NCBI GenBank assembly: GCA_903845065.1
Contig: CAIMWH010000237.1
Coordinates: 1-64,000 of the forward strand
Reading direction: 5' to 3'
Length of the DNA: 64,000 bases
Source of the DNA: an uncultured Rhodospirillales bacterium
GTDB taxonomy: Bacteria > Pseudomonadota > Alphaproteobacteria > Acetobacterales > Acetobacteraceae
Shown: one piece after another, positions 16,155 through 26,445 of the stretch
Position numbering within the stretch: position 1 is the first letter of the stretch
Layout: each line of letters opens with the position of its first letter
Made by a program: the position numbers and the translations under genes
The notes under the pieces: generated by a model
Database searches by the model: none
What the model was told of the DNA's origin: nothing
The model's input: the letters and a program-made list of their open reading frames with translations, nothing else

Positions 16155-17777
16155 ATGGCCCACAAGCAAGTTCTCTTCCGCTCGGCCGCCCGCGAAAAGG
16201 TCCTGCGCGGCGTCACCATGCTCGCCGATGCCGTGCGCGTCACCCTCGGCCCCAAGTCCAAATCCGTCCTCATCCAGAAAGCCTGGGGCCCGCCCATCGT
16301 CTGCAATGACGGCGTGACCATCGCCAAGGAGTTCGACCTCAAGGACCCGGAGGAAAACCTCGGCGCCCGCATGCTCCGCCAGGCCGCCGAGAAAACCGGC
16401 GACAGCGTGGGCGACGGCACCAGCACCTCCACCATCCTCGCCCACGCCATGTTCGCCGATGGCCTGCGCAACGTCGTCGCCGGCGCCAGCGCCATCGACC
16501 TCAAGCGCGGCATCGAGCGCGGCACCAGGCTCGTCATCGAAACCCTCCGCGCCCTCTCGCGAGACGTTCACGCCCGCAGCCAGATGGCCCAGGTCGCCAC
16601 CATCTCCGCCCACAATGACGCCGCCATCGGCGAACTCGTCGCCGAAGCCATGGAGAAAGTCGGCGGCGAAGGCGTCATCACCGTCGAGGAGTCGAAAACC
16701 ACCGAAACCCTCCTCGAAGTCGTCGAGGGCATGCAGTTCGACCGCGGCTACATCTCACCCTACTTCGTCACCAACTCGGAAAAAATGATCACCGAGTTGG
16801 ATGAACCCTACATCCTCATCCACGAAAAAAAGCTCTCCACCCTGCAACCTTTGCTCCCCCTCCTCGAATCCGTCGTCCACTCCACCCGCCCCCTCCTCAT
16901 CGTGGCCGAGGATGTCGACGGCGAAGCCCTCGCCACCCTCGTCGTCAACCGCCTGCGCGGCAGCCTCAAGGTCGCCGCCGTCAAGGCCCCCGGCTTCGGA
17001 GACCGCCGCCGCGCCATGCTCGAAGACCTCGCCACCCTCACCGGCGGCCAGGTCATCTGCGAGGAAGTCGGCGTCAAACTCGAAAACACCACCATCGCCA
17101 TGCTCGGCACCGCCAGCCGCGCCGTCATCACCAACGATGCCACCACCGTCGTCGGCGGCGCCGGCCGCAAACCCGATATCGAGGGCCGCTGCGCCCAGAT
17201 CCGCCGCCAGATCAAGGAAGCCTCCTCGGACTACGACCGCGAGAAACTCCAGGAACGCCTCGCCAAACTCGCCGGCGGCGTCGCCGTCATCCGCGTCGGT
17301 GCCCCCACCGAGTCCGAGATGAAAGCCCGCAAGGAAGCCCTCGAAGACGCCATCAGCGCCACCAAGGCCGCCGTCGCCGAAGGCATCGTCCCCGGCGGAG
17401 GCCTCGCCTTCCTCCGCTGCATCCCCGCCCTCGCCGCCGAGGAAACCCGCTGCGATGGTGACGAACGCACCGGCCTCCAGGTCCTCAAACGCGCCCTCGA
17501 AGCCCCCGCCCGCCAGATCGCCGAAAACTCCGCCGTCGACGGCGGCGTCGTCGTCGCGCGCATGCTCGAAGGCACCGGCGCGCACGGCTTCGACGCCGCC
17601 ACCAAAACCTACGTCGATCTCGTCGAGGCCGGCATCATCGACCCCACCAAAGTCCTGCGTATCGCCCTCGAAAACGCCGTCTCCGTCGCCAGCGTGCTGC
17701 TTCTGACCGAAGCAACCATGACGGAGATACCGGAACCTACAAAAGAGACAGATGGTGCTCAGGACATGACAATGTAA
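16155..17777 (+). CDS. groEL: Chaperonin GroEL (solo, divergent copy)
   Basis: A 540-residue group I chaperonin. The ATPase aspartates fall exactly at the E. coli positions, D87 (GDGTSTST) and D398 ([11 protein letters not shown]), and the GIVPGGG segment follows. It departs from housekeeping GroEL in having no Gly-Gly-Met C-terminal tail: the end is [18 protein letters not shown], encoded by less G+C-rich codons. No groES gene is adjacent and no CIRCE element (TTAGCACTC/GAGTGCTAA) is visible upstream. This looks like an additional GroEL that would borrow a GroES from elsewhere. AGGAC eight bases upstream of the ATG can serve as ribosome-binding site. Confidence 0.93.
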   Translation: MAHKQVLFRSAAREKVLRGVTMLADAVRVTLGPKSKSVLIQKAWGPPIVCNDGVTIAKEFDLKDPEENLGARMLRQAAEKTGDSVGDGTSTSTILAHAMFADGLRNVVAGASAIDLKRGIERGTRLVIETLRALSRDVHARSQMAQVATISAHNDAAIGELVAEAMEKVGGEGVITVEESKTTETLLEVVEGMQFDRGYISPYFVTNSEKMITELDEPYILIHEKKLSTLQPLLPLLESVVHSTRPLLIVAEDVDGEALATLVVNRLRGSLKVAAVKAPGFGDRRRAMLEDLATLTGGQVICEEVGVKLENTTIAMLGTASRAVITNDATTVVGGAGRKPDIEGRCAQIRRQIKEASSDYDREKLQERLAKLAGGVAVIRVGAPTESEMKARKEALEDAISATKAAVAEGIVPGGGLAFLRCIPALAAEETRCDGDERTGLQVLKRALEAPARQIAENSAVDGGVVVARMLEGTGAHGFDAATKTYVDLVEAGIIDPTKVLRIALENAVSVASVLLLTEATMTEIPEPTKETDGAQDMTM

Positions 17778-17789
17778 TCGCCGAAGCAG

Positions 17790-17816
17790 GCGGTTCCTTT
17801 TTCAAAAAGAAGCCGC
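17790..17816. terminator. A/T-rich hairpin after groEL (AAGAAG-type)
   Basis: GCGGTTCCTTTTT (17790-17802) pairs with AAAAAGAAGCCGC (17804-17816) with two imperfect pairs. The T-run in the stem makes it a plausible intrinsic terminator in both directions, between convergent groEL and the RraA-like gene. Confidence 0.65.
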
Positions 17817-17819
17817 TCC

Positions 17820-18539
17820 CTACCGCCCCTTCGCCACCCGCCACGCCGCGAAATCCACCCGCGATTGCTCATCCGTCGGCGGATACAGCCCGAGGATCGA
17901 CCGCCCCTCCAGCACCTTCTCGCCGACGAAATCCTCGAACGCCGTCATCTCCACCGCTTCGGCGGCAATCTCGTCCGCAATCGCCGCCGGGATCACCACC
18001 ACACCCTCGCGATCCCCCACCACCACATCGCCCGGCCACACCGCCACATCCCCGCACCCGATCGGCACATTGATATCCAGCGCCTGGTGCAGCGTCAGGT
18101 TGGTCGGCGCCGACGGCCGGTTGTGATACGCCGGAAACGGCAACGTCGCGATTTCCGGACTGTCGCGGAACCCGCCATCCGTCACCACCCCCGCCACCCC
18201 CCGCATCATCAACCGCGACACCAGGATCGACCCCGCCGAAGCCGCCCGCGGGTTCTTCCGGCTATCGATCACAAACACCGAACCCGGCGGACACTCCTCC
18301 ACCGCCTTGCGCTGCGGATGGCTCCGATCCTGGAACACCGCGAGCCCATTGAGGTCCTCCCGCGCCGGAATATACCGCAGCGTGAACGCCTCCCCCACCA
18401 TGTTGGGCAGCCCCGCGTTCAACGGATGCACATCCTGGATGAACTGGTTGCGCAGCCCGCGCTTGAACAGTGCCGTGCACAAGGTGGCCGTGCTGACCCC
18501 CATCAACGCCGCCCGGGTCGCATCCGAAAGCTTGCTCAT
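17820..18539 (-). CDS. RraA-family protein (HMG/oxalacetate-type aldolase-like)
   Basis: A 239-residue member of the RraA/4-hydroxy-4-methyl-2-oxoglutarate aldolase fold. The segment AGSILVSRLMMRGVAGVVTDGGFRDSPE contains the R-D-x2-E motif associated with the metal-dependent pyruvate aldolases, while non-catalytic RraA proteins also share the fold. The downstream GDVVVGDREGVVVIP loop is typical. It follows the sugar-acid dehydratase by 16 bases on the same strand. A plausible role is cleaving the 2-keto-3-deoxy acid that the dehydratase makes into pyruvate and an aldehyde. RNase E inhibition is the alternative role. Confidence 0.82.
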   Translation of the reverse strand: MSKLSDATRAALMGVSTATLCTALFKRGLRNQFIQDVHPLNAGLPNMVGEAFTLRYIPAREDLNGLAVFQDRSHPQRKAVEECPPGSVFVIDSRKNPRAASAGSILVSRLMMRGVAGVVTDGGFRDSPEIATLPFPAYHNRPSAPTNLTLHQALDINVPIGCGDVAVWPGDVVVGDREGVVVIPAAIADEIAAEAVEMTAFEDFVGEKVLEGRSILGLYPPTDEQSRVDFAAWRVAKGR

Positions 18540-18555
18540 GTCTCGCTCCACCAGG

Positions 18556-20289
18556 TCAAAAGATGTCAGGCTCGCCGACGGGAGCCCCAAAGCCGGTCTT
18601 GAGGAAGTCGAAATCGCACCCCTCATTGGCCTGCTCGATATGCCGGCTGAACATCCAGCCATACCCCCGCTCGTACCGCGGCTTCACCTCCGGCAACGCC
18701 GCCCGCCGCCGCGCCAGTTCCTCATCGGAAACTTCCAAGTGAATTCCCCGATTGGGAATATCCACCCGAATAATATCCCCCGTCTGCACCAGCCCCAACG
18801 GCCCGCCGACGTACGATTCCGGCGAAACATGCAGGATGCACGCCCCATACGAGGTCCCGCTCATCCGCGCGTCCGAAATCCGCACCATGTCCCGCACCCC
18901 CTGCTTCACCAGCTTCTTCGGGATCGGGATCATCCCCCATTCCGGCATCCCCGGCCCACCCAGCGGCCCGGCATTGCGCAGCACCAGCACCGTATCGGGC
19001 GTCACATCCAGATCATCGCGATCGATCATCGCCTTCAGCGCCGGATAATTGTCGAACACCAGCGCCGGCCCCGCATGCGTCAGCAGATGCGCCGCCGCCG
19101 CCGCCGGCTTCATCACGCAGCCATCCGGCGCCAGGTTCCCCTTCAGCACCGCCAGCGCCCCCTCCTGATAAATCGCCGTATCGAGCGTGCGGATCACATC
19201 GTCATTATAGACCTCCGCCCCCTCCAGGCTCTGCGCCCAGGTCTGCCCGGACACATTGATCTGGCTGAGATCGAGGAACGGCACCAGCCGCGTCAGCAGC
19301 CCGAGCAACCCGCCGGCATAATAGAAATCCTCCATCAGGTATTTGTCGCCGGACGGCCGGATATTCGCCACCACCGGCACCTTGCGGCTCGCCGCGTCGA
19401 AATCCTCGAGCCCAATCGCATGCCCAGCCCGCCGCGCCATCGCCAGCAGATGGATCACCGCATTGGTCGAACACCCCATCGCCATCGCCACCACGATCGC
19501 GTTGCGGAACGCCCCCTCGGTCTGCACGCGGGCCGGCACCAGGTCCTCCCACACCATCTCCACCGCCCGCCGCCCCGTCGCCGCGGCCATGCGGATATGG
19601 TTGGCATCCGCCGCCGGGATCGAAGACGCCCCCGGCAACGTCATCCCCAGCGCATCCGCCAGCGCCGTCATGGTCGAGGCCGTGCCCATCGTCATGCACA
19701 CGCCATAGGACCGCGCGATGCCCACCTCCATCTCCGACCAGTCCTTGTCGGTGATATTGCCCGCCCGCCGCTCATCCCAGTACTTGAACGCATCCGACCC
19801 CGAGCCCAGCACCTTGCCGTGCCAGTTGCCCCGCAACATCGGCCCCGCCGGCATGAAGATCGCCGGCACCCCCGCACTCGTCGCCCCCAGCAGCAGCCCC
19901 GGCGTGGTCTTGTCGCAGCCGCCCATCAGCACCACCCCATCCACTGGATGCGAACGGATCAACTCCTCCGTCTCCATCGCCAGGAAATTGCGATACAGCA
20001 TCGTCGTCGGCTTCACCTTGCTTTCCGACAGCGAAATTGCCGGCAGCTCCACCGGAAACCCGCCCGCCTGCAACACGCCGCGCTTCACATCCTCCACCCG
20101 CGTCTTGAAATGCGCGTGGCACTGGTTGAGGTCCGACCAGGTGTTGATGATGGCGATCACCGGCCGCCCGACATAATCCTCGGCCGAATACCCCATCTGG
20201 TTCATCCGCGAGCGATGCCCGAACGAGCGGAAATCATCCGGCCCGAACCAGCGGGCGGAACGCAGCGTCTCGGGGGTCTTGCGGGTCAT
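18556..20289 (-). CDS. IlvD/Edd-family sugar-acid (pentonate) dehydratase
   Basis: A 577-residue Fe-S dehydratase. The cluster ligands are C57 (DLNQCHAHF), C125 (GGCDKTTPG) and C198 (GVCMTMGTAST), spaced as in L-arabinonate/D-xylonate dehydratases rather than housekeeping IlvD. The SDARMSGTSYGACILHVSPE segment near the end is the pentonate-dehydratase version. It removes water from a C5 or C6 aldonate to give a 2-keto-3-deoxy acid. GGAGAG precedes the ATG at 20289. It is the first gene of an operon with the RraA-like aldolase. Confidence 0.9.
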   Translation of the reverse strand: MTRKTPETLRSARWFGPDDFRSFGHRSRMNQMGYSAEDYVGRPVIAIINTWSDLNQCHAHFKTRVEDVKRGVLQAGGFPVELPAISLSESKVKPTTMLYRNFLAMETEELIRSHPVDGVVLMGGCDKTTPGLLLGATSAGVPAIFMPAGPMLRGNWHGKVLGSGSDAFKYWDERRAGNITDKDWSEMEVGIARSYGVCMTMGTASTMTALADALGMTLPGASSIPAADANHIRMAAATGRRAVEMVWEDLVPARVQTEGAFRNAIVVAMAMGCSTNAVIHLLAMARRAGHAIGLEDFDAASRKVPVVANIRPSGDKYLMEDFYYAGGLLGLLTRLVPFLDLSQINVSGQTWAQSLEGAEVYNDDVIRTLDTAIYQEGALAVLKGNLAPDGCVMKPAAAAAHLLTHAGPALVFDNYPALKAMIDRDDLDVTPDTVLVLRNAGPLGGPGMPEWGMIPIPKKLVKQGVRDMVRISDARMSGTSYGACILHVSPESYVGGPLGLVQTGDIIRVDIPNRGIHLEVSDEELARRRAALPEVKPRYERGYGWMFSRHIEQANEGCDFDFLKTGFGAPVGEPDIF

Positions 20290-20427
20290 GGCGCTCTCTC
20301 CGGATGGGGCCCCCGTCTCCACCACAAGCCCGGCGCCTTTGTCCAGGCCCCATTCCCTGGTTTGCATAGGCCAGCGGCCATTCCCGTGCCATAAGCCCGC
20401 CGCAACTGTTCCAAGCCCCGCCCCGCC

Positions 20428-22050
20428 ATGATCCGCCTCGACAACATCAGCAAGCAGAACGGCCACCAGCTCCTCTTCATCGAGGCTTCGGCCGCCCTCC
20501 TGCGCGGCGAGAAAACCGGCCTCGTCGGCCCCAACGGCGCCGGCAAAACCACCCTCTTCCGCATGATCACCGGCCAGGAGCAGCCCGACGAAGGCCAGGT
20601 CCTGGTCGATCGCGGCATCTCCATCGGCTTCTTCAGCCAGGATGTCGGCGAAATGTCCGGCCGCAGCGCGGTCGCCGAAGTGATGGACGGCGCCGGCGAT
20701 GTCAGCACCGTCGCCGCCGAACTCCACGCCCTCGAACACGCCTTGGGCGACCCCGAGCAGGCCGACAATCTCGATGCCCTGATCGAGCGCTTCGGCGAAG
20801 TCCAGGGCCGCTTCGAGTCCCTGGGCGGCTACGCGCTCGAAGGCCGCGCCCGCGAAGTCCTCAACGGCCTCAGCTTCACCCAGGAAATGATGGACGGTGA
20901 CGTCGGGACCCTCTCCGGCGGCTGGAAAATGCGCGTGGCGCTGGCCCGCATCCTCCTCATGCGCCCCGACGTCATGCTGCTTGACGAACCATCGAACCAT
21001 CTCGACCTGGAAAGCCTGATCTGGCTCGAACAATTCCTCGCCGGCTACGACGGCGCCCTGCTGATGACCTCGCACGACCGCGAGTTCATGAACCGCGTGA
21101 TCAACAAGATCATCGAGATCGACGGCGGCACCCTCACCTCCTATTCGGGGGACTACGCGTTCTACGAACAGCAGCGCGCCTTGAACGAAAAGCAGCAGCA
21201 GGCCCAGTTCGAGCGCCAGCAGGCCATGCTGGCCAAGGAAATCAAGTTCATCGAGCGTTTCAAGGCCCGCGCCTCGCACGCGACCCAAGTGCAAAGCCGG
21301 GTGAAAAAACTCGACAAGATCGACCGCGTCGAGCCCCCCAAACGCCGCCAGACCGTCTCCTTCGAATTCATGCCCGCCCCCCGCTCCGGCGAGGACGTGG
21401 TGAACCTGAAAAACGTCCACAAAAGCTACGGCCAGCGCCCGATCTACCAGGGGCTTGACCTGCTGGTCCGCCGCAAGGAGCGCTGCTGCGTCCTCGGCGT
21501 CAACGGCGCCGGCAAATCCACCCTGCTGAAACTCGTCACCGGCACCACCGAGCCCGACGAAGGCACCGTCGCCCTCGGCGGCAGCGTCCGCATGGGCTAC
21601 TTCGCCCAGCACGCCATGGAACTGCTCGATGGCGAACGCACCGTCTTCCAGGCCCTGGAGGACGCCCACCCCCGCGCCGGCCAGGGCTCCCTGCGCACCC
21701 TCGCCGGCTGCTTCGGCTTCTCCGGCGACGAAGTGGACAAAAAGTGCCGCGTCCTCTCAGGCGGCGAAAAAGCCCGCCTGGTCATGGCCATCATGCTCTA
21801 CGACCCGCCGAACTTCCTGGTGCTGGACGAACCCACCAACCATCTCGACATGGCCACCAAGGAAATGCTGATCAACGCCCTCGCGCAGTACGAAGGCACC
21901 ATGCTGTTCGTCTCGCATGACCGCCACTTCCTCGCCGCCCTCTCCAACCGCGTGCTGGAACTCACCCCCGAGGGCATCCACCAATACGGCGGCGGCTACA
22001 CCGAATACGTCACCCGCACCGGCCACGAGGCGCCCGGACTTCACGCCTGA
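20428..22050 (+). CDS. ABC-F family ATPase
   Basis: A 540-residue soluble protein with two ABC domains and no membrane segments. Walker A motifs are GPNGAGKTT (about 34-42) and GVNGAGKST (about 358-366). Signatures are LSGGWKMR and LSGGEKAR, and both Walker B motifs continue as DEP(S/T)NHLD. The lysine/glutamine-rich linker (about 240-320) between the domains is the ribosome-interacting arm of ABC-F factors. By layout it resembles the YbiT/Uup-type housekeeping proteins that modulate translation, not a drug pump. It stands alone, tail to tail with the racemase-like gene with no gap between stop codons. Confidence 0.92.
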   Translation: MIRLDNISKQNGHQLLFIEASAALLRGEKTGLVGPNGAGKTTLFRMITGQEQPDEGQVLVDRGISIGFFSQDVGEMSGRSAVAEVMDGAGDVSTVAAELHALEHALGDPEQADNLDALIERFGEVQGRFESLGGYALEGRAREVLNGLSFTQEMMDGDVGTLSGGWKMRVALARILLMRPDVMLLDEPSNHLDLESLIWLEQFLAGYDGALLMTSHDREFMNRVINKIIEIDGGTLTSYSGDYAFYEQQRALNEKQQQAQFERQQAMLAKEIKFIERFKARASHATQVQSRVKKLDKIDRVEPPKRRQTVSFEFMPAPRSGEDVVNLKNVHKSYGQRPIYQGLDLLVRRKERCCVLGVNGAGKSTLLKLVTGTTEPDEGTVALGGSVRMGYFAQHAMELLDGERTVFQALEDAHPRAGQGSLRTLAGCFGFSGDEVDKKCRVLSGGEKARLVMAIMLYDPPNFLVLDEPTNHLDMATKEMLINALAQYEGTMLFVSHDRHFLAALSNRVLELTPEGIHQYGGGYTEYVTRTGHEAPGLHA

Positions 22051-22842
22051 TCACATCCGCAACAGCGCCCCATACCCCGTAACCGGGGTATGGACGCCGG
22101 CCATCCGCAGGCAATGCCACAGGCTCACCTGGTTGGCCGACAGCACCGGCCGCCGCAAATCCACCTCCAGCGCCTCGATAATCCCGACGCAGCGAAACCC
22201 CGTCCCCGCGATCAGCACTCCATCCGCCTCGGCCGGACACGCCGCCCGGATCTGCGCATACAACGGCTCGATGTCCTGCTCGAATCCCATCCCCTGCGGA
22301 TACAACTCGCCCGGCGGCACATCCCGCCACTTCCGCCCCGGATCGTACCGCATCACCCCCGCCGGCGCGAAACCCCGCTCCCGGTAATACCGCCCCCCCG
22401 CCGCCACCGTGTCGTCATTGAACCACGGCGGCAGCACCAGAAACGGCCGCCGCACCCCGGAAGCCCGCAGCGCCGCCAGGCTATCCAACCCATTGGTGCT
22501 CACCACCGTCCCCGCCGGCAACTCCCCCGCCAGCCGCGCCACCACCGCCTCGTCCCAGCCGGCCCCGCCGAGAATACTGCTCGAACTATGCCCCACCACC
22601 ACCGCGGCAAGCCGCATCGCCGCGAACTGCCGGCACCCCCGCGCCAGGTCCTCCTCCAACTCCACCCCGCCGCGATCCTCCCGCCACCGCGCCCACGGCG
22701 CCCGCGCCGTCACCCGCGCCGCATGCACCGAGACATTCGGCGGCACCATCGCCCACCACTCCGCCTCCGGCACCGCCTCGTTGCCCACGATGAACATGCC
22801 GATCCGGGCCTGCCAGCCCCAGTTATCCCGCGCGCCCATCAC
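22051..22842 (-). CDS. Asp/Glu racemase superfamily protein (AMDase/maleate isomerase-like)
   Basis: A 263-residue protein with the two-domain racemase-superfamily layout. The second catalytic cysteine is present (C218 in GTGFRCVGIIEALE). The position of the first cysteine is taken by serines (GHSSSS, 85-89). Loss of one of the two cysteines is known in arylmalonate decarboxylases, which no longer racemise. It may therefore be a decarboxylase, isomerase or altered racemase. It overlaps the amidase by ATGA (22839-22842) and is the last gene of the transporter operon. Hydantoin racemases belong to the same superfamily, which fits the nearby HyuA/HyuB genes. Confidence 0.78.
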   Translation of the reverse strand: MMGARDNWGWQARIGMFIVGNEAVPEAEWWAMVPPNVSVHAARVTARAPWARWREDRGGVELEEDLARGCRQFAAMRLAAVVVGHSSSSILGGAGWDEAVVARLAGELPAGTVVSTNGLDSLAALRASGVRRPFLVLPPWFNDDTVAAGGRYYRERGFAPAGVMRYDPGRKWRDVPPGELYPQGMGFEQDIEPLYAQIRAACPAEADGVLIAGTGFRCVGIIEALEVDLRRPVLSANQVSLWHCLRMAGVHTPVTGYGALLRM

Positions 22843-24467
22843 GCCAACCCCGGCCGCTCATCCGCCACCCCCAACGCCACCTCCAACGCCCGCCCCAGCG
22901 AAAGCGCCGCCGCCTCGCCGAACAACGGCCCGAGGATCGACATCGCATGCGGCACCCGATGCTCCACCCCGTCCTCGAACGCCACCGCCGCATTCAAATA
23001 CGCCGGCATCTGCCGCGTCCGGTGCATCGCGAACCCCACCCGCACCGCCAGCCCCGGATGCCCCGTCATATTGCCGATGATGGTCAACAGCCCGGTCTCC
23101 GGTGGCGACAGCAGCACATCCACCTCGCGGAACACCGCATCCATCGCCTGCATCGTCCGCCGCCGCAGCCGATCCAACTGGATGTGATCCACCGCCGACA
23201 GGAACCGCGCCTTGCGGAACACATTCGGCCACGCCCCGGCATCCTGCCGCGCCATCAAATCATCATCGCCGGACAGCGTGAGGTCCTCGAACGCCGCCGC
23301 CGCCTCGGCAAACAAAATATGCTGCAAGGCATCATACGGCAGGTCCGGCAGCACCACCGGCACCGGCACACCCCCCACCCGCCGCACCGCCTCCAGCACC
23401 GCCGCATCCAGCGGATTACCGAAATCCGCCGCCACATACCCCACCCGCATCCCCGCCACGCCCGCCGTCGCATCCCAGCCGAACGGTGCCGCGATGCTCC
23501 CCTCATCCGCCGTGTCGAATCGATTGATCGCCGCCAGCACCAGCGCGATATCATCCACCGCCCGGCAAATCGGCCCGATCTTGTCGAGCGACCAGCACAA
23601 CGCCATCGCCCCAGCACGCGAAACCCGCCCAAACGTCGGCCGCAGCCCCGCCACCCCGCACCGCGCGGCCGGCGCCAGGATCGAACCCAGCGTCTCCGTC
23701 CCGATCGCAAACCCCACCAGCCCCGCCGCCGTCGCACTTGATGAGCCGGCGCTCGACCCGCGTGACCCCTCCTCGGTATTCCACGGATTGCGCGTCCGCC
23801 CGCCATACCAGATATCGCCGAACGCCAGCGCCCCGACCGCCGTCTTGCCCAGCAACACCGCCCCCGCCTCGGCAAGCAACTTCACCACCGTCGCATCCGT
23901 CCCCGGCACCCGATCCCGATACGGCTCGGCCCCCCACCCGGTCACAATCCCCGCCGTGTCGATCACATCCTTCACCGCATACGGTATCCCGTGCAGCGGC
24001 CCCAGCCACCGCCCCGCCGCCAGCAGCCGATCCGCCTCCGCCGCCTGCGCCAGCGCCACCGCCTCCGTCACCATGGCGAAGCTGAACAACGCCGGATCAT
24101 GCCGCCGGATGCGCGCCAGATAGATCCCCGTCAGCCGCACGGCTGACAACTTCCCGTCCCGGATCCACCCCGCCAGCCGCCGCACCGGCGCGAACGCGAT
24201 ATCCTCATCGCGCTCCGGCAACGCCGCCACCTCCAGCGGCACGTTCATCGCCACCGCCTCGGGCATCACGAACCCGCGCAGCCGCGGATCGAACAACGTC
24301 GCCGGCGGCAGCGCATTCTCCAGCGGCACCAACCGCCGCCGCACCGCCACCTCGATCTGTGCGCCCAGATTATCCCGCATCTGCGCCCGCTCGGCGTCGG
24401 TGTATGCCACCCCCACCAACTGCTCCGCCGCCCGCATCACCCCGTCATCGATCGGTGTCGTGCTCAT
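22839..24467 (-). CDS. Amidase signature family hydrolase
   Basis: A 542-residue amidase-signature enzyme. The Ser-cisSer-Lys triad is K166 (YAVKDVID), S239 (GSSAGSSS) and S262 (GTETLGSI), numbered from the ATG at 24467. That start is preferred because GAGGGG lies six bases before it, whereas the ATG at 24473 directly abuts the same motif. There is no signal peptide, so it acts in the cytoplasm, presumably on an amide imported by the ABC transporter encoded upstream (19-base gap). The substrate cannot be read from sequence. Confidence 0.9.
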   Translation of the reverse strand: MSTTPIDDGVMRAAEQLVGVAYTDAERAQMRDNLGAQIEVAVRRRLVPLENALPPATLFDPRLRGFVMPEAVAMNVPLEVAALPERDEDIAFAPVRRLAGWIRDGKLSAVRLTGIYLARIRRHDPALFSFAMVTEAVALAQAAEADRLLAAGRWLGPLHGIPYAVKDVIDTAGIVTGWGAEPYRDRVPGTDATVVKLLAEAGAVLLGKTAVGALAFGDIWYGGRTRNPWNTEEGSRGSSAGSSSATAAGLVGFAIGTETLGSILAPAARCGVAGLRPTFGRVSRAGAMALCWSLDKIGPICRAVDDIALVLAAINRFDTADEGSIAAPFGWDATAGVAGMRVGYVAADFGNPLDAAVLEAVRRVGGVPVPVVLPDLPYDALQHILFAEAAAAFEDLTLSGDDDLMARQDAGAWPNVFRKARFLSAVDHIQLDRLRRRTMQAMDAVFREVDVLLSPPETGLLTIIGNMTGHPGLAVRVGFAMHRTRQMPAYLNAAVAFEDGVEHRVPHAMSILGPLFGEAAALSLGRALEVALGVADERPGLA

Positions 24468-24486
24468 AACCATCCCCTCTCGCGCA

Positions 24487-25451
24487 TCACCCCGCGGGAT
24501 GATGACAATTCACCAGCCGCCCATCGTCCATCATCGTCGCCGGCGGGTCCTCCGCCCGGCACCGCCCATCCGCCCGCGGACAGCGCGGCGCGAACCGGCA
24601 CCCCGCCGGCACATTGCCCGCGCTCGGCGGCTCGCCTTCCAGCACGAAATTATCCACCACCCGCCGCCCGCCGATAATCGGCACCGCCGCCAGCAGCGAT
24701 TGCGTATAGGCATGCGCCGGCGCCGCAAACACCGCCTCCGTCGCCCCGATCTCCACCACACGCCCGAGATACATCACCGCGATCCGCTGGCTGAACAGCC
24801 GCACCACGCTCAAGTCATGGCTGATGAACACGTAGGTAAGGTCGAACTTCTCCCGCAACTCCAGCAGCAGGTTCAGCACCACCGCCTGCACCGAAACATC
24901 CAGCCCCGACGTCGGCTCATCCAAAATCACCAGGCTCGGCCGCAGCATCAAAATCCGCGCCAGCCCCACCCGCCGCTGCTGCCCGCCGCTGATCTCATGC
25001 GGATAAAGCTCCAGATGCCGCTCCGGCAAATTCACCGCCCGCAACGTCTCCAGCACCCGCGCCCGCCGCTCCGCCCCCCCCATATCGGTATGGACAATCA
25101 ACGGCTCCTCCAGCGACCGCCCGATCTTCCAGCGCGGATCAAGCGACGCCCCCGGGTCCTGGTAGCAATACTGCAAGTTCCGCCGCACCGCCCGCCCCGC
25201 GCTCGGTGACAGCGTGGCGATCTCATGCCCCTCGAAATGCACGCTGCCCGAGGTCGGCGGATGGATGCCCGCCACCGTCTTGCCCAGCGTCGATTTCCCG
25301 CACCCGCTCTCGCCGACAATCCCCAGGATTTCCCCCCGCGCGATCGACAGCGACACCCCATCGAGCGCCCGCAACCACCCGGTCCGCCGCCCCCAAACAT
25401 TGCGAATGGGGAAATGCCGGTTGAGCCCGGCGATATCCAGCAACCCCGCGC

Positions 25452-25455
<4 letters not shown>
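24487..25455 (-). CDS. Oligopeptide-type ABC transporter ATP-binding protein (DppF-like)
   Basis: A 322-residue ATPase. Walker A is GESGCGKST, the signature ISGGQQRR, and Walker B VILDEPTSGLD, followed by the C-terminal oligopeptide-type extension with its cysteine group (CRFAPRCPRADGRC and NCHHP). It pairs with the DppD-like ATPase upstream and overlaps it by ATGA. It powers import through the two permeases of the same operon. Confidence 0.92.
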
Positions 25456-26444
<989 letters not shown>

Positions 26445-26445
26445 C

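Noticed and set aside
18307-20394. 695-residue open frame on the plus strand
   Set aside because: Antisense to the dehydratase/RraA genes; composition is Arg/His/Pro-rich, a typical shadow of G+C-rich codons, with no family motif.
18556-21669. 1037-residue minus-strand frame spanning the dehydratase and beyond
   Set aside because: The upstream half is antisense to the ABC-F gene; real start at 20289 has GGAGAG.
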